A DNA stretch of 64,000 nucleotides, taken from the NCBI RefSeq assembly GCF_013618475.1, contig NZ_JABJVN010000002.1, positions 620,001-684,000 on the forward strand, read 5' to 3'. The position numbers were made by a program, and so were the translations under genes. The DNA comes from Saccharibacillus deserti. Its GTDB lineage: Bacteria; Bacillota; Bacilli; Paenibacillales; Paenibacillaceae. Below are positions 1 to 8,409 of this stretch, piece by piece (position 1 is the stretch's first letter; every line of letters begins with the position of its first letter). Under the pieces are notes generated by a model. The model saw nothing but the letters and a program-made list of their open reading frames with translations. It ran no database searches and was not told the DNA's origin.

Positions 1-46
1 AACTGTGCCTTTTTGCATTCGTATACATGGAGAAGCGGCAGAACCG

Positions 47-91
47 GCCCGGGAATACGCCGCTGCTTGGAGCGTCGGCGCGTTCCCGGGC
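47..91. other. GC-rich hairpin at the left edge
   Basis: GCCCGGGAATACGCCG is followed after 13 bases by its near-perfect complement. It lies just downstream of the leftmost minus-strand exporter gene and may be its 3' hairpin. There is no T-run on that strand, so terminator function is uncertain. Confidence 0.35.
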
Positions 92-116
92 GAGCATGGA
101 CTTCCGGCATAAGCCG

Positions 117-1430
117 TTAGATCTTAGGCTGGCTCAGCTTGGGTTCCCGTCCCATCCGGCGTACCACGAGGAAGATGATAACGGCTTCGGCCAGCAGGCC
201 GACCGACTGCGCCAAAGCGCCGATCATGCCGTTCCAATGCGGCACGATCGCCACAAGCAGGAACAGAAGAGCGATCGTGCAGATCGCGTTGGCCAGCTGG
301 GAGCGCAGCATGACTTTGGTCTGCCCTTCGAGCAGGATCAGGCCGTTGCCGTAGTCCAGCCAAGGCATAACGAGCGGATACAGGATAAAGGCCCGCAGGG
401 TGCGCAGACTTTCTTCGAGCAGGATGCCGTCGACGTTCATGATATGGCCGAATACCCAGTAGCCGAGCGGCGTATAGGCGATCAGCGCGACCAACGTGAC
501 CGGAATAAAGCCGATCGCCAGCGAGAACCGGCGCACCATGACCGGATCGATCCGGTAATAATTGAGTACGATCTGGTGGATATACATAAAGAAACTGAGC
601 ATCAGCTGCATCAGGCTGCCCGCGACCGCGAATGAAGAAATGGCGAGCGCAACCCCGTCCGTTTTGCCCAGCATGATGTTGAGCGCGGGACCGATAAACA
701 TGGCCACGAAGGACGAATACAGCAGCGGCTTGTAGAACCGGAACACGTCGCCGCGCGTTTCCACGGGATGGCCTTCCTTTTTAAGCGGCATGCGTCTTGC
801 GATATTGCGCCCTTCGAGGAAACTGACCGATGCTTCGATCACCATGCCGAAGACGAAGATGACCGCGCCGACGACGCCGCTGTGGACCCCGGCGATATGT
901 ACGAAATAAAGCGACATCAGATACATGCCCGACAGACGGATCACCATTCCGATCGTCAGCCACTTGGTCCGGTTGTTCGTGATGATGATGCCCTGGTAAA
1001 TATTGCGGATGACCGAGAAGACACTGACGAACATCAAGACGCCGTAAACGGCGAGGACGCTCGGCAGAAGTTCGCGGTCCACGCCGAACAGAATGCCGAA
1101 GATACCGTTGCCGACCGGCGTGTAGGCGATTACAAGGCCGATCGCCATGACGCAGACCAGGAAGACGTAGGTCACGAAGGTGAGCGCCTTGAACGAGATT
1201 TTGTCCCGTACAAGCGCCGAGCAGGTCTGCCTCAGCAGAGTGGACGGGCGTTCGGTGATCGCAAGCAGACTTCCGGCCAGCGCATAGCTGGCGATCACGG
1301 TCTCCGGCGAATCGGCATAGGCCAGCGTCCGGTTGATAATGACATGGGACAAAGTGACAAGGGAAGCGGATAAGCCGAGCGGCACGAAGAAGAGCAGCAG
1401 GCGTTTCCAAGACAGCGGAACATCGGACAT
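117..1430 (-). CDS. MATE/MOP-type multidrug or lipid exporter
   Basis: This is a 437-residue, very hydrophobic protein with about twelve predicted membrane helices in two halves. They are joined by a charged segment near residues 210-225, which is typical of the MATE/MOP flippase superfamily. It starts at ATG behind AAAGGAG. The sequence looks closer to the divergent ANK/MurJ-like branch than to NorM, so the substrate cannot be named; drug or metabolite export by cation antiport is the family expectation. It is transcribed alone, divergently from the terpene synthase, and a TGC-TATACT extended -10 lies just upstream. A second, more typical MATE exporter lies about 3.5 kb away. The membrane transporter class is secure; the subfamily is not. 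Confidence 0.75.
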   Translation of the reverse strand: MSDVPLSWKRLLLFFVPLGLSASLVTLSHVIINRTLAYADSPETVIASYALAGSLLAITERPSTLLRQTCSALVRDKISFKALTFVTYVFLVCVMAIGLVIAYTPVGNGIFGILFGVDRELLPSVLAVYGVLMFVSVFSVIRNIYQGIIITNNRTKWLTIGMVIRLSGMYLMSLYFVHIAGVHSGVVGAVIFVFGMVIEASVSFLEGRNIARRMPLKKEGHPVETRGDVFRFYKPLLYSSFVAMFIGPALNIMLGKTDGVALAISSFAVAGSLMQLMLSFFMYIHQIVLNYYRIDPVMVRRFSLAIGFIPVTLVALIAYTPLGYWVFGHIMNVDGILLEESLRTLRAFILYPLVMPWLDYGNGLILLEGQTKVMLRSQLANAICTIALLFLLVAIVPHWNGMIGALAQSVGLLAEAVIIFLVVRRMGREPKLSQPKI

Positions 1431-1730
1431 GACGGACTCCTTTCCCGAAAATAAGGTACAGGCACGGACACGTTCAAAAAAATGGTCATTTTCCAGTATA
1501 GCATGACTGAAATTGTTTGAAGCCGGCGGCGGAAAAGTTTCCCGAAATTGAACGTTTTTCGTACGCGGCCCCGTCCAAAAAGGAAAGAAGGCGTAAAGCG
1601 CCGCAATTTTTGCAGAAAAACGTTGAAAAAAACGCCGGAATATGACGAAGGTTATTTGTATAAAGTAGACCCCTCATATTATAATGGAAGTGAATTTGGG
1701 TAGATCTAAGACTGGTATTGGAGGTACGCT
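1431..1730. promoter_or_regulatory. Divergent promoter region of the exporter and terpene synthase genes
   Basis: This is a 300-base gap between divergent genes. Rightward, TTGTAT and TATAAT (1656-1661 and 1680-1685, 18 bases apart) form a good sigma-A promoter for the terpene synthase. Leftward, an extended -10 (TGC TATACT on the minus strand, near 1495-1503) serves the exporter. The middle holds A/T runs but no gene or RNA that I can recognise. Confidence 0.55.
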
Positions 1731-2813
1731 TTGAATCGACTCAGAACCGCGCACAACGTTCCCGAAAATCCGATCCGCCTTATGCGATTGGTGTACAAAG
1801 TGGTGCTGCCGGACGTCAAGGACGCACTCGGGGGCTGGAAGAGCCGTGCCGAGACCATTCCCGACCCGGAACTGCGTACCCAGGCACTGGCGAGCATCGC
1901 CGACAAAGAGTTCCATTGTCAGGGAGGCTCGGTCTACGCGGCCATCCATTTGGACAAAAAAGACGTGATTATTCCGCTGATTGTGGCTCTTCAGACCATC
2001 AGCGACTATCTCGACAATCTGTGCGACCGAAGCACTTCGCTGGATCCTCAGGATTTTCGTCTTTTACATAAGTCCATGCTGGATGCGATCGACCCGGATG
2101 CTCCGACGGATCACTATTACCGGTTCCGCGATGAGCAGGAAGACGGAGGATATCTGAACGCCCTGGTTGCCACCTGTCAGGACAAGATCAGACAGCTGCC
2201 GGGTTACGTTCACGCCCAGCCTTATGTACGCCGCCTTGTCGGACTGTACGGCGACCTGCAGGTTTACAAGCATATTTCGCACGAACTGCGCGAACCTTCG
2301 CTGACGGCCTGGAGAGCGGAACACGCCGATCTTGCGCCGGACCTGTACTGGAACGAGTTTGCCGCCGCGACCGGTTCGACGCTCGGCATGTTTATGCTGT
2401 TTGCCGGAGCGAGCCGCGACGATTTTGGTGCGGAAGACGCAAGGTCCGTGTACGAAGCTTATTTTCCATACGTATGCGGTCTTCATATCATGCTCGATTA
2501 TCTGATCGATCAGGAAGAAGACCGCGTCGGAGGCGACCTGAATTTTTGCAATTATTATGAGAGCGGGGAGGCTATGCTCGCACGTGTCGAAGAGATCGTA
2601 AACGGCGCGAGGCGGGACGTGGCGGGGCTTCCGCATGCCGCTTTCCACCGTATGATCATCGAAGGGCTGCTTGCGCTGTATTTGTCCGATCCCAAAGTCA
2701 GCCAGCAGAAGGACGTGCGAACCGTGTCTAAACGGTTGATGAAGAACAGTCCGCTGATGCGTATGTTCTTTTTCGTCAACAGTGTATGGATCCGCAAACA
2801 TAAGCAGGACTAA
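1731..2813 (+). CDS. ytpB: Tetraprenyl-beta-curcumene synthase family protein (DUF2600)
   Basis: The 360-residue protein matches the YtpB family throughout. In Bacillus subtilis YtpB cyclises C35 heptaprenyl diphosphate to tetraprenyl-beta-curcumene, the first step to the sesquarterpenes of spores and stationary cells. The acidic segment ISDYLDNLCDRS near residues 85-97 and a second one, LDYLIDQEEDR, near residue 260 are the likely metal-diphosphate sites of this non-canonical class I fold. The start is TTG with TTGGAGG six bases upstream. pfkA follows after 15 bases, so the two are probably cotranscribed, an odd pairing of terpene synthesis with glycolysis. No squalene-hopene-type cyclase partner is in the window. 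The family is secure; the product is inferred by homology. Confidence 0.85.
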   Translation: MNRLRTAHNVPENPIRLMRLVYKVVLPDVKDALGGWKSRAETIPDPELRTQALASIADKEFHCQGGSVYAAIHLDKKDVIIPLIVALQTISDYLDNLCDRSTSLDPQDFRLLHKSMLDAIDPDAPTDHYYRFRDEQEDGGYLNALVATCQDKIRQLPGYVHAQPYVRRLVGLYGDLQVYKHISHELREPSLTAWRAEHADLAPDLYWNEFAAATGSTLGMFMLFAGASRDDFGAEDARSVYEAYFPYVCGLHIMLDYLIDQEEDRVGGDLNFCNYYESGEAMLARVEEIVNGARRDVAGLPHAAFHRMIIEGLLALYLSDPKVSQQKDVRTVSKRLMKNSPLMRMFFFVNSVWIRKHKQD

Positions 2814-2828
2814 CAAGGAGGAAGCAAC

Positions 2829-3800
2829 ATGTCAGCAGTAAAAAAAATCGCCGTATTGACCAGCGGAGGAGACTCCCAGGGAATGAACGCCGCGCTCCGC
2901 GCCGTTGTGCGCAGCGCGCTTTATCACGGAATCGAAATCTTCGGTATTCAGCGCGGCTATCAGGGTCTGCTCAATAACGATATTTTCTCGATGGATCTGC
3001 GCAGCGTCGGCGACATCATTCAGCGGGGCGGCACCGTGCTGCAATCGGCGCGTTCCAAAGAGTTCTACACCGAAGAAGGTCAGCGCAAAGGGGCGGAAAT
3101 TCTTCGAGGTTACGGGATCGACGGCCTTGTGGTCATCGGCGGCGACGGTTCGTATCACGGCGCGAACAAGCTGAGCAAGCTCGGAATCAACACGATGGGC
3201 CTGCCGGGCACCATCGATAACGATATTTCGTTCACCGACTATACGATCGGATTCGATACGGCTGTCGGCGTTGTCGTCGATGCGATCAACAAACTGCGCG
3301 ATACCATGTCTTCGCACGAACGCGCTTCCGTCGTGGAAGTCATGGGCCGCCACTGCGGCGATATCGCGCTGCACTCGGGTCTTGCTTCGGGCGCGGAAAC
3401 GATCCTCGTTCCGGAAGTGCCTTATGATCTGGGCGAAGTGGCACAGCGTATGACGCACAACTTTGCCATGGGCAAACGCCACAGTATCATCGTGGTGGCC
3501 GAAGGGGCAGGCAAAGGGGAAGATATCGCCAAAGAACTGTCGCGGCATTCGAAACAGATCGATGCGCGCGTCACCGTTCTGGGCCACATCCAGCGCGGCG
3601 GCACGCCGACTCCGTTCGACCGCAATCTGGCCAGCCGCCTCGGCGATTTCGCCGTACGCTCGCTGATCCGCGGCGAAAGCGACAAAGCCTGCGGGATCAT
3701 CAAAGGCGAATTGACGCTTACCGATATCGACAAGGTCGTCAACACGAAAAACGATTTCGACCACGAAATGTACGAACTGGCTCTGCGTTTGTCGCAGTAA
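2829..3800 (+). CDS. pfkA: ATP-dependent 6-phosphofructokinase
   Basis: This enzyme phosphorylates fructose 6-phosphate to fructose 1,6-bisphosphate, the committed step of glycolysis. At 323 residues it has the usual bacterial PfkA length. The ATP loop reads SGGDSQGMNAALRAVVR (residues 12-28), with SQ where Escherichia coli has AP. Other family blocks are GGDGSYHGA, the catalytic PGTIDND and the effector/substrate motif EVMGRHCGDIA. The start is ATG behind AAGGAGG. It follows the terpene synthase gene after 15 bases and ends before a hairpin. Pyruvate kinase, its common partner, is absent here. The identification is firm. Confidence 0.97.
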   Translation: MSAVKKIAVLTSGGDSQGMNAALRAVVRSALYHGIEIFGIQRGYQGLLNNDIFSMDLRSVGDIIQRGGTVLQSARSKEFYTEEGQRKGAEILRGYGIDGLVVIGGDGSYHGANKLSKLGINTMGLPGTIDNDISFTDYTIGFDTAVGVVVDAINKLRDTMSSHERASVVEVMGRHCGDIALHSGLASGAETILVPEVPYDLGEVAQRMTHNFAMGKRHSIIVVAEGAGKGEDIAKELSRHSKQIDARVTVLGHIQRGGTPTPFDRNLASRLGDFAVRSLIRGESDKACGIIKGELTLTDIDKVVNTKNDFDHEMYELALRLSQ

Positions 3801-3845
3801 TCCACTTGTCCGGATACGCCATGAACGCGGGCCGGGCCCCAACCG

Positions 3846-3900
3846 AACCTTCGCACCGAAACGGCAGACGTTATGCCGTTTCCGCCGCGAAGGTTTGTTT
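3846..3900 (+). terminator. Nested hairpin after pfkA
   Basis: AACCTTCGC pairs with GCGAAGGTT and encloses a second stem, GAAACGGCA with TGCCGTTTC. TGTTTG follows. The likely role is partial termination between pfkA and the DUF72 gene. Confidence 0.55.
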
Positions 3901-3950
3901 GTTTGCGGGAGCGGAGCCGGGGTAAAAAAGAACGACAAGGAGGGCTGCGT

Positions 3951-4814
3951 ATGATTACGATCGGCTTGACCGGCTGGGGCGATCATGATTCCATCTATAC
4001 GACCAAAGAAGCGGGCAAACAGAAACTTACCGCCTATGGCAGGCTGTTCGGAACCGTCGAGGTCGACAGCATGTTCTATGCGGTACAGTCCAAGCGCAAT
4101 ATGGAAAAGTGGACGGCGGAGACGCCGTCCGGTTTTCGATTTATCGTCAAAGCGTTCCAGGGCATGACAGGTCACTCGCGCGGAAAAATCCCGTTCGACA
4201 GTGAAGAGCAGATGTACGAAGCGTTCCGGCTGTCGATCGGCACGATGGAACAGGCACACAAATTGAAAGCGGTTCTGTTTCAGTTCCCGCCCTGGTTCGA
4301 CTGTTCGAAAGAGAACGTAGCCAAGCTGCGCGAGATTCGGAAGCGGATGGAAGAGGTTCCCTGCGCTTTGGAGTTCAGGCACCAGAGCTGGTTTCAGCCG
4401 GTGATGAGGGAGCGCACCTTGAAGTTTATGCGCGACGAGCGCTGGATTCACAGCGTCTGCGACGAGCCGCAGGCAGGAACCGGTTCGGTGCCGACCGTCG
4501 AGCAGGCGACAGACGACGAATTGACGATCGTGCGGATGCACGGACGCAACGAATCCGGCTGGCAGTCGGCCAATCAGCCGAATTGGCGGGAAGTTCGTTA
4601 TCTGTACCGCTACAATACGCAGGAGCTGGAAGAATGGGCGGAGCGGCTGCGGCGTTTGGAACAGCAGTCCCGGGAAGTATTTGTCGTGTTCAACAACAAT
4701 TCCGGCGGCGATGCCGCAGACAATGCCCGTGAACTGATGGCGATCCTTGGTCAGCCTGTACCGAAGCTGCCGGGTGAAGACGAGCCGCGGCAGCTGGATT
4801 TGTTCGAATTTTGA
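3951..4814 (+). CDS. DUF72 (YecE-like) TIM-barrel protein
   Basis: The 287-residue protein opens with the typical DUF72 block IGLTGWGDHDSIY. It continues with VEVDSMFYAVQ, FRFIVKAFQGMTGH and the C-terminal FNNNSGGDAADNAREL. DUF72 proteins are TIM barrels of unknown biochemical role and are widespread in Bacillales. An upstream in-frame extension lacks a ribosome site, whereas the chosen ATG has AAGGAGG eight bases before it. A tail QLDLFEF resembles a sliding-clamp-binding motif (QLxLF) and sits at the extreme C-terminus. That could be chance. The family call is sure; the function is unknown. Confidence 0.9.
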   Translation: MITIGLTGWGDHDSIYTTKEAGKQKLTAYGRLFGTVEVDSMFYAVQSKRNMEKWTAETPSGFRFIVKAFQGMTGHSRGKIPFDSEEQMYEAFRLSIGTMEQAHKLKAVLFQFPPWFDCSKENVAKLREIRKRMEEVPCALEFRHQSWFQPVMRERTLKFMRDERWIHSVCDEPQAGTGSVPTVEQATDDELTIVRMHGRNESGWQSANQPNWREVRYLYRYNTQELEEWAERLRRLEQQSREVFVVFNNNSGGDAADNARELMAILGQPVPKLPGEDEPRQLDLFEF

Positions 4815-4845
4815 ACAGGCATGCCTGCTCTAACCCGAGGAGTCG

Positions 4846-4896
4846 AAAAAAGCCGTTTCCCGGAACCGCGGCATGCGGTTCCGGGAAACGGCTTTT
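4846..4896. terminator. Bidirectional terminator between the DUF72 and MATE genes
   Basis: A near-perfect 18-base stem (AAAGCCGTTTCCCGGAAC and complement) with a short loop is flanked by an A-run and a T-run. It serves both converging genes. Confidence 0.9.
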
Positions 4897-4942
4897 GGGT
4901 GAAGGCAAGCACAGAGCGGATAGGATCGGCGGCGGCAGCTTC

Positions 4943-6298
4943 CTATTCGGGCAGGGTACGGTAAGACCGCTGGACTTTGAACAGTCGGAGCAGCAGCAGC
5001 ACCGCTCCGGCCGCCAATCCGGCGATCAGGCCGAGCCAGTAACCGAAGGGTCCAAGCGGCGTATAGACGGCCAGGCCGTATCCGAGCGGCAGGCCAATCA
5101 CCCAATAAGCGACCAGCGTAATAAAGAACGCGGGAGTCACATCCTTGTAACCGCGCAGCGCTCCCTGGATCGGTGTAGCCAATGCGTCGGACAGCTGGAA
5201 AAAAATCGCGTAGCCAAGAAACTGGACGATCAGCGCCGTGACGGCCGGGTCGGTCGAATAGATCAGGGCGACTTTGTCGGCGAACAGAAGCAGCACGACC
5301 GCCGTGACGGCCGCCATGAATACAGCCGAGCCAATGCCGATCGAAGCGTACTGCCGGGCGTCTTTGGTTCGGCCGGCTCCGGCTTCGTAACCGACGAGGA
5401 TCGTCAGCGCCATACAGATCGCGAGCGGAATCATGTAGAGGGTGGAAGCGAAGTTGATCGCGGCGGAATGGGCCGCTACCGCATTCGTTCCGAACCGGTT
5501 CATGAGCAGCGTAACCGCGGCGAAGATCGAAGTCTCGAAAAAGGTTGCGAAACCGATCGGAATGCCGAGTTTGAGCAGTTCGCGCTGTTTGGGCCAGGAA
5601 ACCGCATGCCAGCGTCGGAAAAACCCGAAATCGGCGAACGGCTGCGTCCGATGCAAGACGGCCAGCGCAATCAGGAAAATAACCCAATAGGTGACGGCGG
5701 TTGCCACGCCGGCACCGACGCCGCCGAGCTTCGGAAACCCGAAATTGCCGAAGATCAGCAGGTAGTTGAGGATAAGCTGGACCGGCAGCGAACAGAGCGT
5801 GATCGCCATCGACACACGCGTCTGGCCCATCGCATCGATACAGCCGCGCAGCACGGTGTAGCCGAACAGCGGCACGACGCCGAAGGCCAGGCAGATCAGG
5901 AATTTGCGGGCGGTATCCGCGACTTCGGCTTCGGCGTTCATGAAGGCGAGCGCCGGATCCAGCAGCAGGCCGCCGACTAGCAGAACCGCCGCGGAGAACA
6001 GCAGGGACAGGAGCAGGCCCTGAAACAGATTGAAGCGGATATCTTGTTCCCGTCCGCCGCCCATCAGTTGGGAAACGATCGGCATAATGCCGTTTAGGAC
6101 GCCGTTCAGTCCGGTCTGGATCGGAATCCATAAGCTGACTCCGATCGAGACGCCGGCCTGTGCGGCCGGACTGACATGCCCGGTCATACTCGTATCAAAA
6201 AAAGCCATGGCCGACAGCGCGATTTGGGTGACGAAAATCGGCAGAAAAACGACGAAAAACTGCGAGAATTTTTGTTTGAACGTAGTAGTGGCCTGCAT
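4943..6298 (-). CDS. MATE family efflux transporter
   Basis: This is a 451-residue NorM/DinF-type exporter with twelve predicted helices. The N-terminal block (MAFFDTSMTGHVSPAAQAGVS) and the internal repeat IPIGFATFFETSIFAA are typical. The family extrudes cationic drugs with Na+ or H+ antiport. The ATG has AAAGGAT about eleven bases upstream. It converges on the DUF72 gene through a shared terminator and is transcribed behind the DUF4015 hydrolase gene, from which it is separated by another terminator. Substrate range cannot be read from sequence. Confidence 0.9.
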   Translation of the reverse strand: MQATTTFKQKFSQFFVVFLPIFVTQIALSAMAFFDTSMTGHVSPAAQAGVSIGVSLWIPIQTGLNGVLNGIMPIVSQLMGGGREQDIRFNLFQGLLLSLLFSAAVLLVGGLLLDPALAFMNAEAEVADTARKFLICLAFGVVPLFGYTVLRGCIDAMGQTRVSMAITLCSLPVQLILNYLLIFGNFGFPKLGGVGAGVATAVTYWVIFLIALAVLHRTQPFADFGFFRRWHAVSWPKQRELLKLGIPIGFATFFETSIFAAVTLLMNRFGTNAVAAHSAAINFASTLYMIPLAICMALTILVGYEAGAGRTKDARQYASIGIGSAVFMAAVTAVVLLLFADKVALIYSTDPAVTALIVQFLGYAIFFQLSDALATPIQGALRGYKDVTPAFFITLVAYWVIGLPLGYGLAVYTPLGPFGYWLGLIAGLAAGAVLLLLRLFKVQRSYRTLPE

Positions 6299-6345
6299 CG
6301 GTTCGGGAGATCCTTTCGATAGGCGCGCCGCGCAAAAAGCGCAGG

Positions 6346-6373
6346 CAAAAACCCGGCCAGGGAAGGCCGGGTT
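6346..6373 (-). terminator. Terminator of the DUF4015 hydrolase gene
   Basis: On the minus strand AACCCGGCC and GGCCGGGTT flank a short loop, followed directly by TTTTGCC. Confidence 0.8.
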
Positions 6374-6439
6374 GTCGCCGTAATCAGCAGCCGCGAGAAC
6401 GCGGCGCTGTCAATCCTGGAAACGGCCGGCTGGACCGAA

Positions 6440-7642
6440 TCAGTCTTTCGGGCCGTAGTTGCCGTCTTTGGTATACCGGTTGGACGCGTTCCAGAGCAGA
6501 TACTCGTCCACGCCCATATCGGCCATGGCTTTGATCTGGGCATCCATTTCGGCTTTGCCGTATTTGGTATAATGCCCGCTTCCCAGCCAACTTGCCGTGA
6601 AGTCCTGAATCCAGGGACGCACGATCGGACGCTGCGATTCCTCTTTGATCTCGTCGAGCTTCTTGAACGTATCGACCATGGATCCTTTGATCGTGACGTA
6701 AGGTTCTTTATCCGGATCGGTGGCGCCGAACCAGCCGGTCGAATAATGGCTCGGATAGACCATCGGCGCGATGACGTCGACATTCTCCGAAATTTTGGTG
6801 AAGTCTTGTCCGATGCCGTCGGCTGCCGGTACGGAAGCGGCGTAGCCGAAAATGTCGACCGAGACGCGGACGCCAAGCGGAGCCAGTTCTTTGCGCGCGT
6901 ATTGAACGAATTCCGATACGGCTTCGGTACGGGTGGATTCGCTTTTCTCGTATTTCAGCGTATCGGCGCGTTTCTCGAATCCTTCCGCGAAACGTACATA
7001 GTCGAACTGGATTTCTTTGAAGCCCATAGCGGCCGCTTCTTTGGCGATCGCTACGTTATAATCCCAGACTTCTTTGCTGTACGGATTCACGAAAGCGTCG
7101 CCGCCGCCGTTTTTCCATACACTGCCGTCGCCGTTTGTGAACGACAATTCCGGATGGTTCTCGGCCAATACCGTGTCCTTGAAGACAACGATTCGGGCGA
7201 TCGGATAAACGTTATGCTTTTTGAGTTTGGCCATCAGGTCTTTGATGTCCGGAATGAACTTCTGGGCGGTGCCCATCTTGAGCAGTTCTTTGTTTTCCGT
7301 TTCGTACGTTATGTACCCCAGGTCGTCTTTGATATCGATGACCATCGAATTCAGCCCGGTGTTGTCGAGCAGTTCCAGCAGTTCTTTCATTCGGGCGCCG
7401 CCTGCGCTGTACGCCGTCACGTAGATGCCTTTGACTTTGGGTGCGTCCGGCTGCGGATCGATCTTGACCGGCGGGTTGTCCGCGTCGATGACCACGCTGT
7501 CTTTCTGCGCGGTAAGTGCGCTCAGGTTCCAGGCCGATTCGACCGCTACCGTGATCGGATTGGCGTTCACCTGTGCCGGCGGTACGCTTTCCGGATTGTG
7601 ACTGCCTACCGTAAGAGCAAGCAGGCTCCATAAGATGTCCAT
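6440..7642 (-). CDS. Putative glycoside hydrolase, DUF4015 (COG1306) family
   Basis: The 400-residue protein has a short hydrophobic N-terminus, a Pro/Asp-rich spacer, and then a TIM-barrel-like domain from about residue 90. Typical blocks are KGIYVTAYSAGG, MVIDIKDDLGYITY, IQFDYVRFAEG, VSVDIFGYAA and APMVYPSHYS. The conserved acids in QFDYVRF and VDIFGY are likely active-site residues by analogy with related glycosidase folds. The family is probably extracellular or cell-wall-associated, and its substrate is not established. The ATG has GAAGGAGAG upstream. The first residues are only weakly like a signal peptide, so localisation is uncertain. Confidence 0.82.
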   Translation of the reverse strand: MDILWSLLALTVGSHNPESVPPAQVNANPITVAVESAWNLSALTAQKDSVVIDADNPPVKIDPQPDAPKVKGIYVTAYSAGGARMKELLELLDNTGLNSMVIDIKDDLGYITYETENKELLKMGTAQKFIPDIKDLMAKLKKHNVYPIARIVVFKDTVLAENHPELSFTNGDGSVWKNGGGDAFVNPYSKEVWDYNVAIAKEAAAMGFKEIQFDYVRFAEGFEKRADTLKYEKSESTRTEAVSEFVQYARKELAPLGVRVSVDIFGYAASVPAADGIGQDFTKISENVDVIAPMVYPSHYSTGWFGATDPDKEPYVTIKGSMVDTFKKLDEIKEESQRPIVRPWIQDFTASWLGSGHYTKYGKAEMDAQIKAMADMGVDEYLLWNASNRYTKDGNYGPKD

Positions 7643-7827
7643 TTCATTCTCTCCTTCGTCTGTGCGTGATTCCCGGCTGTAAAGGCCGTTACCAGTATAG
7701 CGTTTTTGAAGCTTCTTCGCATAACAAAATTGTCATGAATGCCTGATTATTCCGTTTTGGCACACCTTGTCCTTTTAACCGCACGGAAGCGGGTCGAATC
7801 CGTTTGTGTCCAATCCGGCGGTCATAG

Positions 7828-7863
7828 GTAGGGCCGCCCCTTCCGTTGGGAAGAGAGCGGCCT
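7828..7863 (-). terminator. Hairpin downstream of the 64-residue gene
   Basis: TAGGCCGC and GCGGCCCTA arms flank an inner CTTCCC/GGGAAG stem. The T-run is poor, so this is only a possible terminator or mRNA 3' structure. Confidence 0.4.
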
Positions 7864-7895
7864 ATGGAGAACTCTTTTGAAAAAGACCAGGCAAA

Positions 7896-8090
7896 TTACT
7901 GTAAAATATCCGGAGACTGATGTTCCAAAATGCTGTGGTGGATAATGTCGAGCGCATCTTCGGCTTCGAGAATGCCCATGCCGTCACGAAGGACGATCAC
8001 GGAATCAAGCTCCTGCTGCTTCAAGAACGAAAGCATGTCGGGGTACCATCTCATCACGATTTGTTCAAGTTTTACGGCTTCCATTTCCAT
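7896..8090 (-). CDS. Small conserved-looking acidic protein of unknown function
   Basis: This is a 64-residue soluble protein with an acidic C-terminal half (RDGMGILEAEDALDIIHHS) and no recognised motif. Longer upstream in-frame starts exist, but only this ATG (Met-Glu-Met-Glu) has a good ribosome site, GAAAGGGTGACGACT. It is transcribed alone. A likely promoter -10, TATAAT on the minus strand, lies at about 8233-8238, beside one arm of an inverted repeat. I do not recognise the family; a regulatory or spore-related role would be a guess. Confidence 0.6.
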   Translation of the reverse strand: MEMEAVKLEQIVMRWYPDMLSFLKQQELDSVIVLRDGMGILEAEDALDIIHHSILEHQSPDILQ

Positions 8091-8246
8091 AGTCGTCACC
8101 CTTTCTTTTCCGGAATCGTACGTCATTGTCTGACTCGAATACCTGAGAAAAGCAACCATGCGCTGTCTATGAAGCTGAAGCGTGAATCTTGCAACACCGG
8201 GAGTCCGGGGAATCCCGGCTGCGGTACGGATTTATTATATCACATC

Positions 8247-8390
8247 GAATTCCTATTCGCGAAACCGTCCTTTTACATACAATAAAGAAAGCGCCCGCGA
8301 GGGACGCATTTTGGGTGGGCATGGGGTCTGCCGGGAAAACGAAGCGGACTTTACCGCAGCCGCAGCGTTCGGTTTTGCGAATAGGAACTC
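8247..8390. repeat. 21-bp inverted repeat flanking a 102-bp non-coding core
   Basis: The left arm, 8247-8267, contains CCTATTCGCGAAACCG. The right arm, 8370-8390, contains CGGTTTTGCGAATAGG. They are complementary at 19 of 21 positions. The core has no open frame with a ribosome site. The left arm overlaps the probable -35 region of the leftward 64-residue gene. It could be a miniature element, a paired regulator site or a structured RNA. Confidence 0.6.
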
Positions 8391-8409
8391 CATGAGAACC
8401 AAACAAGTT

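Noticed and set aside
2832-4541. A 569-codon minus-strand frame over pfkA and the DUF72 gene
   Set aside because: Same antisense-shadow explanation; both plus-strand genes are certain.
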